Shown piece by piece: positions 45,501-52,909 of a stretch of 64,000 nt of DNA; within the stretch, counting starts at the first letter, position 1, and every line of letters starts with the position of its first letter. The notes beneath the pieces were generated by a model, which worked only from the letters and a program-made list of their open reading frames with translations, had not been told where the DNA came from and did not search any database. The stretch comes from Eubacterium sp. (lineage in GTDB: Bacteria; Bacillota; Clostridia; Lachnospirales; Lachnospiraceae), in the NCBI GenBank assembly GCA_017433295.1, contig JAFRHL010000013.1, forward strand, positions 1-64,000, written 5' to 3'. The translations under genes were made by a program, and so were the position numbers.

Positions 45501-46136
45501 CGCTTTTTTGCTCTGGCTCTCCAGGGGTCCTACCCTCTGTTCCAGTTCCTTCAATATATCCGTGACGCGCTCCAGATTCTGCCGTTCCTGCTCCAGGGAC
45601 TTTTCTGTCAGGGCACGGTTCTTTTTATACTTGGCGATTCCTGCCGCTTCGTCAAAAAGCTCCCGGCTGTCCTCGATCTTGCCGCTTAGGATCTTCTCCA
45701 CCTGCCCCTGTCCGATAATGGAATATCCTTCCTTACCGATTCCGGTGTCATAGAATAGTTCCACTATATCCCTTCTGCGGCAGGTACTTCCGTTGATCAG
45801 ATACTCGCTTTCTCCGGAGCGGTAAACCCTCCTGGCCACCTTGACCTGATCATAGTCCAGGTTGATCCTGCGGTCAGAATTATCAAAGACCATGGCCACA
45901 TAGGCAAAACCAAGGGGTTTCCGATTTTCGGTTCCGGAAAAGATCACATCCTCCATTCTGGAGCCTCGAAGCTGCTTTGCGCTCTGTTCACCCAGAACCC
46001 AGCGGACAGCATCACCGATATTGCTCTTTCCACTGCCGTTGGGGCCTACGATACCCGTGATACCATGGGGGAATTCAAAAGTAAGCTTATTTGCAAAGGA
46101 TTTAAATCCATTAATTTCGATACTTTGTAAATGCAT
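42570..46136 (-). CDS. smc: Chromosome segregation ATPase SMC
   Basis: The 1188-residue condensin subunit that organises the chromosome with ScpA and ScpB. The N-terminal head has GPNGSGKSNIGDA (32-44). Long coiled coils flank the hinge (about 510-670, with the glycine-rich GGAITGGAFRHAGN after it), and the C-terminal head has LSGGERALTAIALLF and LLDEIEAALDDAN. It is six bases downstream of rnc. Confidence 0.97.
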   Translation of the reverse strand: MHLQSIEINGFKSFANKLTFEFPHGITGIVGPNGSGKSNIGDAVRWVLGEQSAKQLRGSRMEDVIFSGTENRKPLGFAYVAMVFDNSDRRINLDYDQVKVARRVYRSGESEYLINGSTCRRRDIVELFYDTGIGKEGYSIIGQGQVEKILSGKIEDSRELFDEAAGIAKYKKNRALTEKSLEQERQNLERVTDILKELEQRVGPLESQSKKAKEFLRLKEKEKDLDLHLFLYDQARLKQEESQLNRQYAITEKDLEDTRLAVTHIREQNTSLGQELKELTDRTEQLSGLREENLQSRESLEKHKQELTLKVRSNMRLMDHYRELAENARAEELKKAEELAGNEAGLKDLSAKCDELGRKLEDQELEIEVLKKRKEAISREAQGERDRLFSIISNDSDTKEKMGRYQTMEEQLNIRNAEYASRLLAFQSERKEYQDQVDAFKEEYALVKEKEEEYSRKEEDLSGRKDDLRERERVCNKELDQENHELLRARSQYETLRNISERYDGYQQSIRHVMEQKKSHPGILGVVADILTMDKKYETAIEIALGGALQNIVTEDNGTAKEMIAWLKRNRKGRATFLPLSNIRKRNITISPYVLEEEGVIGVASSLVKTDARYVDLVVSLLGRTVVVDTIDHALFLNRKNNFSLRIVTLDGELLNPGGAITGGAFRHAGNLLGRKREVEECKIKMNDKGESCRRLQEEIAALKAERKKVSKELEDVSEELSAWRLRLHDLSQKLPEVKRRREDLDKAILSLKAEHKMLRRQLNDILSQMEQLAKEQETSEKLHEENHDVIDRLNRQMEELDQKIGRQEEEKNALLLDISKKEQQIEFRKAEDIRLRQEKETLKNQQKENEKETEALILANRKLSEETAVIEGRIQELTKTIQALTEDLVKLREGQKDLQAKQSRIFDQLNEKNERLILLEKEADRMKSRLEKIGESLENQINHMWDNYEITYNYALEFKRYDISPADVAGYRKEQKETVRKVRQLGNVNINAIEEYKEVGERYEFMKGQYDDISKAEENLKNMIRDLNTAMKELFTDQFAQIRTAFQNVFRDLFEGGKADLELMDQENILECGIRIVAQPPGKKLQNILLLSGGERALTAIALLFAIQQLKPSPFCLLDEIEAALDDANIVRFSKYLKKLAGDTQFIVITHRRGTMTAADALYGITMQEKGISTLISVDLIDKELDA

Positions 46137-46142
46137 TCTTCC

Positions 46143-46844
46143 TTATCCCTTTTCCTGCTGCCTGCGAAGCATGAGGATGGTCTGATATGCAGCGATCTGC
46201 TCTGCTCCTTTCTTTGTCTTGCCCACACCACCGGCATAGGCTTTCTCTCCGATAAAGACCTTTACTTCAAACTCCTTGTTATGGTCCGGTCCCTTCTCTC
46301 CCAGGAGCTTATAGGTGAGCTTTCCGCTTTCCCCGGCCTGGACGATCTCCTGCAGAATGGTCTTGGCATCATAAAAGAGACTCTTGTCCTCAACATCCTT
46401 TAACAGGTTTTCGTGAATAAACCCGGCAGCCTTATCCAGTCCTCCGTCCAGATAGATTGCTCCTATCACAGCCTCAAAGGCGTCTGACAGGATAGAGTCC
46501 CTCTCCCTGCCTCCGGTCAGGTCCTCTCCCTTGCTTAAGAGCAGGTAGCGGCCAAGGGAAATATCTCTGGCGCAGATAGCCAGAGTATATTCACAAACCA
46601 GGCTGGAGCGGAGTTTGGTCAGCTTCCCCTCATCCCGGTCCGGATACTCGCGAAAAAGATAATCCGAGATGGTAAGTTCCAGCACTGCGTCTCCCAGAAA
46701 CTCCAGCCGCTCGTTATTGCTTTTTTTATTTTTTTTATGTTCATTGGCATATGAGCTGTGGGTCAGGGCCAGCAAAAGAAGATTCTTATCTTTAAAGCTG
46801 TAACCGATGATCTCCTCCAGCTCATGAAATTTTATCGGTTTCAT
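46143..46844 (-). CDS. rnc: Ribonuclease III
   Basis: A double-strand-specific RNase that processes rRNA precursors. The 233 residues show the signature NERLEFLGDAVL, the second acidic site DAFEAVIGA and a C-terminal dsRNA-binding domain (about 158-229). The start overlaps the plsX stop by four bases. acpP, usually between plsX and rnc, is absent. Confidence 0.96.
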   Translation of the reverse strand: MKPIKFHELEEIIGYSFKDKNLLLLALTHSSYANEHKKNKKSNNERLEFLGDAVLELTISDYLFREYPDRDEGKLTKLRSSLVCEYTLAICARDISLGRYLLLSKGEDLTGGRERDSILSDAFEAVIGAIYLDGGLDKAAGFIHENLLKDVEDKSLFYDAKTILQEIVQAGESGKLTYKLLGEKGPDHNKEFEVKVFIGEKAYAGGVGKTKKGAEQIAAYQTILMLRRQQEKG

Positions 46845-47935
46845 ACACGGATACGCTCCCCTGTTTTTATACTGTGACGCGGCTTGTCCCCGGTCCCTTC
46901 CTGTTTTCCGGCGACTTCTTCCTCCTTTACCGGGCGGGCAAAGCGCTCGCGTATCTTTTCATTGATATTCTCCTCTTTAAAGGAAAGGCACTGGAAAATG
47001 GCGTTCTTCGTCTCCTTGGCCTTTGAGCTGCCGTGGATCTTCACCACCAGGCCCTTAAGCCCCAGCAGGGGTGCTCCGCCATACTCGCTGGCGTCAAAGG
47101 CCTTTAATGTTTCTTTAAGGGCCGGCTTGGCCAGCAGTCCGCCTATCTTGCCTCTGGTTGAGGACATCATTCCTTCTTTGATCACGTGGATCAGAGTAGC
47201 AGCAAGGCCTTCCATCAGCTTTAATATCACATTGCCCGTAAAAGCTTCCGTAACAATAACATCCGCAGTACCTTTAGGGATATCCCTGGCTTCGATACTG
47301 CCGGTAAAATTGATATCACTGCATTCCTTAAGCAGGGGGTAGGTTTCCTTTACAAGGGCATTCCCCTTGGCCTCCTCCTCCCCGATATTGACGATAGCGA
47401 CTTTGGGTTTCTTTACTCCCACCACGTGCTCCATATAGATAGAGCCCATCTGGGCAAACTGGAGAAGATGCTCCGGTCTTGCGTCAACATTTGCCCCGCA
47501 GTCGATAAGGAGGGATACCCCCTTCTCGGTGGGGATCAGGGGAGCCAGAGGTGCCCGTTTTACTCCCCGGCATTTTCCCACCAGGACCTGTCCTCCTACC
47601 AGGACGGCCCCTGAGCTGCCCGCAGAGATAAAGGCATCGCAGTCACCGGCCTTTACTGAGCGGAGACCCATGACCATGGAGGAATTTTTTTTCTTCTTTA
47701 TGGCAATTGCCGGCGACTCATCACAGCTGATCTCCTCTGTGGTGTGAGTGATGGTTATCTGGTCCGCAGGATATTCATATTTGGCAAGCTCTTTCCGGAT
47801 CTTGTCCTGATCTCCGAAAAAATGAATCTTGATATCTTTTCTTTCATTAATGGCTTCCACCGCGCCCTTGACGATTTCTCCCGGCGCATTATCACCGCCC
47901 ATGGCATCCAGGGCTATGGTAGTTCTTATACTCAT
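46841..47935 (-). CDS. plsX: Phosphate acyltransferase PlsX
   Basis: PlsX makes acyl phosphate from acyl-ACP for phosphatidic acid synthesis by PlsY. The 364 residues open with TTIALDAMGGDNAPGEIVKGAVEA and contain GSSGAVLVGG and EAFTGNVILKLMEG. ATG 47933-47935 behind AAAGGAAG is preferred; the frame runs upstream to 47986. It leads the plsX-rnc-smc-ftsY operon. The leader contains a long inverted repeat. Confidence 0.95.
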   Translation of the reverse strand: MSIRTTIALDAMGGDNAPGEIVKGAVEAINERKDIKIHFFGDQDKIRKELAKYEYPADQITITHTTEEISCDESPAIAIKKKKNSSMVMGLRSVKAGDCDAFISAGSSGAVLVGGQVLVGKCRGVKRAPLAPLIPTEKGVSLLIDCGANVDARPEHLLQFAQMGSIYMEHVVGVKKPKVAIVNIGEEEAKGNALVKETYPLLKECSDINFTGSIEARDIPKGTADVIVTEAFTGNVILKLMEGLAATLIHVIKEGMMSSTRGKIGGLLAKPALKETLKAFDASEYGGAPLLGLKGLVVKIHGSSKAKETKNAIFQCLSFKEENINEKIRERFARPVKEEEVAGKQEGTGDKPRHSIKTGERIRV

Positions 47936-47980
47936 AGGATTACTTCCTTTCACTTGGATAGATCTGATGTTACAATCACT

Positions 47981-48044
47981 AATCACCTGAAATGTCCGTC
48001 AAGTACAAACGTAAGTCTGCTGTTGTCGGACATTTCAGATGATT
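47981..48044 (-). promoter_or_regulatory. Long inverted repeat in the plsX leader
   Basis: Arms 47981-47998 and 48027-48044 match over 18 positions with one mismatch; the core is CTGAAATGTCCG/CGGACATTTCAG. The arms are separated by 28 bases. It begins about five bases after the predicted start point and ends some 45 bases before the ATG, with no U-run, so it is an operator or RNA leader structure rather than a terminator. It does not match the FapR operator. Confidence 0.55.
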
Positions 48045-48055
48045 ACTGAATGAAT

Positions 48056-48084
48056 ATAATACCATATCCTGAGTTATTTTGCAA
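48056..48084 (-). promoter_or_regulatory. Sigma-A promoter of plsX-rnc-smc-ftsY
   Basis: TTGCAA (48079-48084) and TATTAT (48056-48061) on the minus strand have a 17-base spacer. Transcription would start near 48049, giving a leader of about 114 bases. Confidence 0.65.
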
Positions 48085-48159
48085 ATTTCATTCCGATATG
48101 CATCAATATCTTTGACAGGCTTTGCTTCCTTCGCTGGACAGATGTTTACCGTCCCGCCC

Positions 48160-49536
48160 TCAACCCCGGCGATTTTGATCTTTGAAATCTGATACCAGCT
48201 TCCGGTAGACCGTAAAATACATGGTGGTAAAACATGCCGTCCCGCCGATAAAGTTGGAAATGGGCTCTGCCAGGAACACTCCATCCACCCCAAATCCCAG
48301 ATGGGGAAGGAGGATAGTCAGAGGTACCACAATGATAGCTTTCCTCAGGATGGAGAAAAAAATGGCTCTTTTGGAGAAGCCCAGACCGGTAAAGGTGGCC
48401 TGGCCGGAAAACTGCAGGGCCATAAAACAGAATCCGAAAAAGTGGATCAGGATGGGCCTTACACCATGGGTAAGCATGGCGGTATCATTGGTAAATATGT
48501 GTAAAAACATTCCGGGTTTCAGGAGGATCACCAGCCAGATCCCTACTGTATATATAATTCCAAGAAATGACATAAAGCGGATTCCTTCCCTGACCCGCTC
48601 CTTCTCACCGGCTCCGAAGTTAAAGCCCAGCACCGGCTGGGCTCCGCTGGTAAGGCCGTGAATTGGCAGGGAACAGATCTCCCGTATGGAATTGATCACT
48701 GTCATAACCCCCACGTAGAGGTCTCCCAGATTTCCGCCCCAGGACTTTAAGGTCACATTGCAGACCACCTGCACCAGGCAATTGGTCCCCTGGACCATAA
48801 AACCGGCCGTACCGAGACCTGTGATCCTTTTTACGATCCGGCCTTCGGGCTTCATGGCTCTCCTTTTCAGATGGATCACAGCCCGTCTTCCTCTGAGAAA
48901 GCGGATGACCCAGACGGCAGAAAATGTCTGGCTGATGACAGTTGCCAGGGCCGCCCCCGCAATACCCATATGGAAACCGAAGATAAAGACCGGGTCCAGG
49001 ATCAGATTGAGGATGGCGCCGAAGACTGTGGTCAGCATCCCGATGGTGGGATAACCCTGGGCATTGATATAGCCGTTCATCCCCGTGGCGATCATGGAGC
49101 AGGGTGTTCCCAGAAGATAGATCTTCAGATAGGCATCCGCATAGCTGTAGGTTGCGTCGCTGGCACCGAAAAGATACATTACCGGCCTGCGAAATATATA
49201 ACAGAGAATCATCAGAAGCAGGGAACTGACTGCCAGAAGAAAAAAGGAATTACCCATGATCTTCTCGGCTTCTCCTCTTCGTCCTGCTCCCCTGGCAATG
49301 GAAAAAAGGGGTGTGCCGCCGTTGCCGAACAAATTGGTGAAGGCCGCGATCAGCGTGGTCAGCGGGAAAACAAGTCCCACTCCCGTCAGAGCCAGACTTC
49401 CCACATCCTTAAGATGTCCGATATAGATCCGGTCCACTACATTATATAATAACTGTACCAGTTGGGCCAGCATCAGCGGAACTGCCTGAACAATAATGAT
49501 CCCTGACACTTTTCCCTTTGAAAAATCATTTGTCAA
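48160..49536 (-). CDS. MATE family efflux transporter
   Basis: A 458-residue membrane protein with about twelve helices in two similar halves. It exports drugs or metabolites by cation antiport. The first half has VQLLYNVVDRIYIGHL, the second NSIREICSLPIHGLTSGAQPVLGFNFGA, as in the NorM/DinF-like clostridial group. The start appears to be TTG (49534-49536) with only a weak AGG site. No ATG lies near, and an upstream stop blocks extension into the tandem repeat. The substrate is unknown. The N-terminal TNDFSKGKVSG is typical for this subgroup. Confidence 0.9.
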   Translation of the reverse strand: MTNDFSKGKVSGIIIVQAVPLMLAQLVQLLYNVVDRIYIGHLKDVGSLALTGVGLVFPLTTLIAAFTNLFGNGGTPLFSIARGAGRRGEAEKIMGNSFFLLAVSSLLLMILCYIFRRPVMYLFGASDATYSYADAYLKIYLLGTPCSMIATGMNGYINAQGYPTIGMLTTVFGAILNLILDPVFIFGFHMGIAGAALATVISQTFSAVWVIRFLRGRRAVIHLKRRAMKPEGRIVKRITGLGTAGFMVQGTNCLVQVVCNVTLKSWGGNLGDLYVGVMTVINSIREICSLPIHGLTSGAQPVLGFNFGAGEKERVREGIRFMSFLGIIYTVGIWLVILLKPGMFLHIFTNDTAMLTHGVRPILIHFFGFCFMALQFSGQATFTGLGFSKRAIFFSILRKAIIVVPLTILLPHLGFGVDGVFLAEPISNFIGGTACFTTMYFTVYRKLVSDFKDQNRRG

Positions 49537-49542
49537 TGTACC

Positions 49543-49626
49543 TGTGCCCCCGTTTCATTTGTGCCTCCGGTTCATCTGTGCCCCGGTTCCATCTGTGCCC
49601 CGGTTCCATTTGTGTCCCGGTTCATC
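49543..49626. repeat. 17-bp tandem repeat, five units, at the 5' end of the MATE gene
   Basis: Five adjacent units with consensus TGTGCCCCGGTTCCATC occupy 49543-49559, 49560-49576, 49577-49593, 49594-49610 and a 16-base last unit 49611-49626. Units 3 and 4 differ at one position. The array ends six bases before the TTG start codon of the MATE gene, where its minus-strand GGCACAGG is the only ribosome-binding-like sequence. Copy number changes could therefore alter expression. Confidence 0.8.
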
Positions 49627-49665
49627 TGGCGTCACGGTCCTTTACGGCATAAAAAACGCAATAAG

Positions 49666-50259
49666 TCAGTCCTCAAATGCCTTAATAATGATGTCTGCAC
49701 ACTTATCCACTCCCAGACTGCCGCTGTTTAAAGACAAATCATAATTCTTAGATTTTCCCCATTCCTGTCCGGTAAAATATTGATAATTGATGCTTCTTCT
49801 GACATCCATATTATGAATCCGGTTCTTATCCCTGAGAACCACATCCCCGTAGAGTTCCCGGATCCTCTCCTGCTTTGTCTCTTCATCCGCGTAAAGGAAT
49901 ACCTTCAGGCAGTCTCTTCTGTCTTTTAAGATGTAGTCGGCGCCAACCCCTACGATCACACAGGGTTCCCGGTCGGCAAATTCCCTGATGACCTTTTTCC
50001 TGGCTTCCCAGAGTCTTAGTACCGGCGAGTTCCCTTCTTCCATATAATCAACAAAGCTATAGGCGAAGCGGTCATCGGCCGAGGGAGAAAACTCACCATA
50101 TTCCTCCACATATCTTTCGTTAAGGCCGGACTCCTTTGCAGCCTCCCGGATGATATCCCTGTCATAATACATAATACCCAGCTCTTTAGCCACCTTTTTC
50201 CCTATGGTCCTTCCGCCGCTGCCGAATTCCCTGCTGATGGTAATGATGTTTTTCTTCAT
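49666..50259 (-). CDS. Cytidylate kinase-like family protein
   Basis: A 197-residue P-loop kinase-fold protein with ITISREFGSGGRTIGKKVAKELG as its phosphate-binding segment and REPCVIVGVGADYIL as a second core strand. This family is common in gut Firmicutes and distinct from the housekeeping CMP kinase; the substrate is not established. ATG 50257-50259 behind GGAG is chosen over an upstream in-frame start at 50319. It follows the nitroreductase gene by 47 bases. Confidence 0.82.
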   Translation of the reverse strand: MKKNIITISREFGSGGRTIGKKVAKELGIMYYDRDIIREAAKESGLNERYVEEYGEFSPSADDRFAYSFVDYMEEGNSPVLRLWEARKKVIREFADREPCVIVGVGADYILKDRRDCLKVFLYADEETKQERIRELYGDVVLRDKNRIHNMDVRRSINYQYFTGQEWGKSKNYDLSLNSGSLGVDKCADIIIKAFED

Positions 50260-50306
50260 ATTCTGTTCTCCATTCTGCCGCCTTATAGCCGGTGGCTGTA
50301 TTCCTG

Positions 50307-50900
50307 CTAACTGATCCATGTCACCGGATTACCGGTAATGTCTTTTTTGTCCCGCAGGGGCTTTCCATCTGCTGTATCCGGATATCCCAGGATCATCCCT
50401 CCTGTGATAAATTCATCCTCAGTAAGCCCGAGATCTTCCATGCATCCCCTGACAGTATCATTATCTGTCAGCCAGTGAAGCTGGTTGATATAACAAGATC
50501 CAAGATCCAGGGCATTGGCCGCGATCATCATATTCTCCAGTGCGCAGGCACTGTCAGCCATGGCATTTCCGTAACCTGTTTTGTTGGCGGTCACCACCAG
50601 GACCGGGGCGCCATAATGGAAAACATAATCCCCTCTTTTTGAGGCTATGATCGATTTTCTCAGGGATTTATAAGTATCTTTTTTTACCCCCATCCCGGCA
50701 AATGCCTGGCAGACGATTCCGGCAAGCGCTTCCAATATTTGCTGATTCTCTATCACAATGAAATGGGTTGTCTGGCTGTTTCCTCCACAGGGCGCGACCC
50801 TTCCCGCCTCAAGGATTTTCTCAACCAGTCCATGGGGTACCGGGTCTTTTCTTAACTTTCTCGTACTTCTTCTTGTAAAAATAGCTTCCAGTGTATCCAT
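50307..50900 (-). CDS. Nitroreductase family protein
   Basis: A flavin-dependent reductase of about 197 residues, with TRRSTRKLRKDPVP near the N-terminus (FMN phosphate contacts), VAPCGGNSQTTHFIVI, and the C-terminal GYPDTADGKPLRDK tail. The natural substrate is unknown. ATG 50898-50900 behind GGAG is preferred; an ATG at 50910-50912 overlaps the stop of the HD gene (TAATG) and is also plausible. Confidence 0.88.
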   Translation of the reverse strand: MDTLEAIFTRRSTRKLRKDPVPHGLVEKILEAGRVAPCGGNSQTTHFIVIENQQILEALAGIVCQAFAGMGVKKDTYKSLRKSIIASKRGDYVFHYGAPVLVVTANKTGYGNAMADSACALENMMIAANALDLGSCYINQLHWLTDNDTVRGCMEDLGLTEDEFITGGMILGYPDTADGKPLRDKKDITGNPVTWIS

Positions 50901-50911
50901 ATCTGTCTCCA

Positions 50912-51391
50912 TTACAAATCATTCTGCGCCATCATACCAAATTCTTCGCAGAGTGCCGCAAACCTCTTCTTTTCCTTATCTTTTACCGCCTTGGACAGAT
51001 CATTCATACAGTGATGGATAACATCGGCATCCTTCAGGACCTCATCCATGGGACTGTCCACCACAAGCTTATCATCGTGATGGTAGATCATGGAACAAAT
51101 CTGCTCCGTTTCCTTTTCACTTGTGAGCTTCAGTTCCTCCAGGATCTTTTTTGCAAGATCAGCCCCTTTATGAGCATGATCATCATAGGAACCTGTCTTA
51201 TAAGCATGAAGATCGTGAAGCATGGCTGCCATGGAACAAAGCTCCGGATCAAATCCACGTTTTCTTGCGATCATAGTTGCAGCCAGCGACACCCCATAGA
51301 GGTGAGCTATGGCACCGGTGCGTTTTCCTGCGTTTTCCATTCTTTCTAACTCTTCATCAACATATTGCCGAAGCTGCTTTAATCTGCTCAT
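50912..51391 (-). CDS. HD-domain protein (predicted phosphohydrolase)
   Basis: A 159-residue helical protein with an HD-type metal site: H in IAHLYGVSLA, the HD pair in AMLHDLHAYK, another H in DDHAHKG, and YHHDDKL. These proteins hydrolyse phosphomonoesters or phosphodiesters of nucleotides; the substrate here is unknown. It begins a small operon with the nitroreductase and kinase-like genes. AAGGAGGGT precedes the ATG. Confidence 0.88.
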   Translation of the reverse strand: MSRLKQLRQYVDEELERMENAGKRTGAIAHLYGVSLAATMIARKRGFDPELCSMAAMLHDLHAYKTGSYDDHAHKGADLAKKILEELKLTSEKETEQICSMIYHHDDKLVVDSPMDEVLKDADVIHHCMNDLSKAVKDKEKKRFAALCEEFGMMAQNDL

Positions 51392-51683
51392 AATAACCCT
51401 CCTTCCGGCTGTTCAAATGTGCTGTTGTTCAACTGGATTTTACCATATCGCCCATCCGATTTCCACAAAAAAGATTGGCGGGGCTCCTTTCTTATCTTTC
51501 TGCCCCGTAAAAAGCGAACTTACATCAACCTTTTCCTAAAAGGGACCCATGGCCCAGATGACTGCCCCGGAGGAAGTCCCCACCATGAACCAGGAATCAC
51601 AAGGCCGACTATCATGGCCCGGGTAATTGTCTTGTTTGCTGAGCCATAGAAGACTATCTTAAAGAGAAAACAATTAACAGACA
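51392..51683. other. Unassigned intergenic region with a GC-rich, self-complementary island
   Basis: These 292 bases lie between the HD gene and the rpmF terminator. The flanks are AT-rich, but 51540-51625 is GC-rich and holds nested pairing: CATGG (51548-51552) with CCATG (51583-51587), and GACT (51560-51563) with AGTC (51575-51578). CATGGCCC occurs twice (51548, 51613). Short open frames on both strands have no ribosome binding site. It may encode a small RNA or be a remnant; no known RNA class was recognised. Confidence 0.4.
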
Positions 51684-51687
51684 TATA

Positions 51688-51720
51688 TAAAAAGAGGTCC
51701 TCACATATTGTGAAAACCCC
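51688..51720 (-). terminator. Terminator of rpmF
   Basis: On the minus strand AGGGGTTTTCACA pairs with TGTGAGGACCTCT (three G-U pairs) around an ATA loop, followed by TTTTTATAT. It lies about 25 bases after the rpmF stop. Confidence 0.8.
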
Positions 51721-51744
51721 TTGATTATCAGCCGTATTCAAAAA

Positions 51745-51924
51745 TCAGTCAACAGCAATGATCTCTTTTTTGTTGTAAGATCCACATGCCTTACATACTC
51801 TGTGAGGCATTGTTAATGCACCGCATTTACTGCACTTTACCAGTGTCGGAGCAGTCATCTTCCAGTTTGCTCTGCGGCGGTCTCTTCTTCCTTTGGAAGA
51901 TTTATTCTTAGGACAAATTGACAT
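51745..51924 (-). CDS. rpmF: 50S ribosomal protein L32
   Basis: A 59-residue L32 with the basic N-terminus SICPKNKSSKGRRDRRRA and a zinc-binding set CSKC and CKAC nine residues apart. ATG 51922-51924 behind AGGAGG. It follows yceD by 73 bases in the conserved yceD-rpmF order. In many Firmicutes plsX comes next, but here about 3.8 kb of other genes intervene. Confidence 0.95.
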   Translation of the reverse strand: MSICPKNKSSKGRRDRRRANWKMTAPTLVKCSKCGALTMPHRVCKACGSYNKKEIIAVD

Positions 51925-51997
51925 GGTCACACCTCCTCTTACGCAATATTAAAACAGACGTACGATGTATATTCCGGTCGATCATAACACAGATATA

Positions 51998-52561
51998 TCA
52001 GGAATCTGAATTAAATTCCTTAAATATATCCCGGATGGCTGCCATACGCGGATCTCCCACTGAACGGTCACAGCTGCAGGAACTGTGGTTCAGGTTAGTC
52101 CCGCAGACGCTGCACAATCCTTTACAATCTTCTTTACAAAGAACCTTCGTAGGGAGTGCAACCACAATCTCGTCAGAAACAAGCTTGTCCACATCCAGTA
52201 TACATCCGTCCAGAAAACTATACTCATCAGGATCAGTTAAATCTGAATCAGAAGAGTCATGATCCGGAGCGTCTGATGTTCCATCTGATGCCTGATATGG
52301 CTTAACCCTGGTATCAATGTGAATGGGAAAAGGAATCTCTACCTCATCCAGACACCGGTCACAGGGCATCAGCAGATTCACCCTGGTCTCGCCCTCAAGC
52401 AGAAGTCTTCCTGCCTTATTGGAAACTGTCAGAACAAAGGGTTCTTTATAACTGACAGGATAACTGGTATGTGTCAGTTCCAGCTTCTCAAACTCCGGAC
52501 AGACCTTATATTGTCTGATAACAGATGGATTAGCCAAGATCTCCGATATATTGATTCTCAC
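51998..52561 (-). CDS. yceD: YceD/DUF177 family protein
   Basis: A 187-residue protein of the YceD family, encoded before rpmF in most bacteria and linked to 23S rRNA accumulation in E. coli and plants. It contains CDRCLDEVEIPF and the late cysteine set CKEDCKGLCSVCGTNLNHSSCSC, probably a metal site. The start codon is GTG (52559-52561) with a weak, distant AAAGG. A 14-residue Asp/Ser-rich stretch (about 100-115) is an acidic insert. Confidence 0.9.
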   Translation of the reverse strand: MRINISEILANPSVIRQYKVCPEFEKLELTHTSYPVSYKEPFVLTVSNKAGRLLLEGETRVNLLMPCDRCLDEVEIPFPIHIDTRVKPYQASDGTSDAPDHDSSDSDLTDPDEYSFLDGCILDVDKLVSDEIVVALPTKVLCKEDCKGLCSVCGTNLNHSSCSCDRSVGDPRMAAIRDIFKEFNSDS

Positions 52562-52595
52562 AATATCAGCAACCTTTCGTACTCATACTCTTGCT

Positions 52596-52624
52596 ATTAT
52601 ACACATCCGCATTTTCTTTGTCAA
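52596..52624 (-). promoter_or_regulatory. Sigma-A promoter of yceD-rpmF
   Basis: On the minus strand a consensus TTGACA (52619-52624) and TATAAT (52596-52601) are 17 bases apart, giving a leader of about 30 bases. Confidence 0.88.
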
Positions 52625-52674
52625 GCAATAATTCATACGGACTGTATTAATTGAATATACTGTTTTGAAGTCAG

Positions 52675-52893
52675 GAATGCATAAAATGTTGATTTGTGGG
52701 GGTGGTTTTGGTTTTGCCAGGTAAACGCAGCAGAGGAGGGGTATATGTCTGAAAGTGACTTTGCACCGCAGGAAATCATAGACAAAAACTGCCAAATGAC
52801 TTCAATTTCCGAGGAGGAACGGAACTTGCAGACATAGTCCCCCTCGTTCTCTGCGTCTGTCTGGCCAAACAAACCCCCCATAAATTAGCATTC
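52675..52893. ncRNA. Long hairpin element with conserved core, copy 2
   Basis: About 219 bases fold as one long imperfect hairpin: GAATGC at 52675 pairs with GCATTC at 52888, and strong pairing holds close to the core, where ATGTCTG meets CAGACAT. Its arms have no sequence likeness to copy 1, yet the centre repeats TGACTTTGCACCGCAGGAAA (52756-52775) and CAATTTCCGAGGAG followed by AACGGAA (52803-52823). On the plus strand a weak promoter (TTCATA 52632-52637, TATACT 52656-52661, 18-base spacer) ends just before the element, and the right arm stops a few bases before the ribosome binding site of the ylbJ-like gene. It may be a leader RNA for that gene or an independent RNA. Confidence 0.6.
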
Positions 52894-52909
52894 ATCAAGG
52901 AGAAATCAC

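Noticed and set aside
47979-48293. A minus-strand 104-codon frame before plsX
   Set aside because: It crosses the end of the MATE gene, the promoter and the inverted repeat; the apparent similarity to a plus-strand frame arises only from the palindrome.
51419-51741. Open frames on both strands between the HD gene and rpmF
   Set aside because: They lack ribosome binding sites, and the minus-strand one runs through the rpmF terminator.
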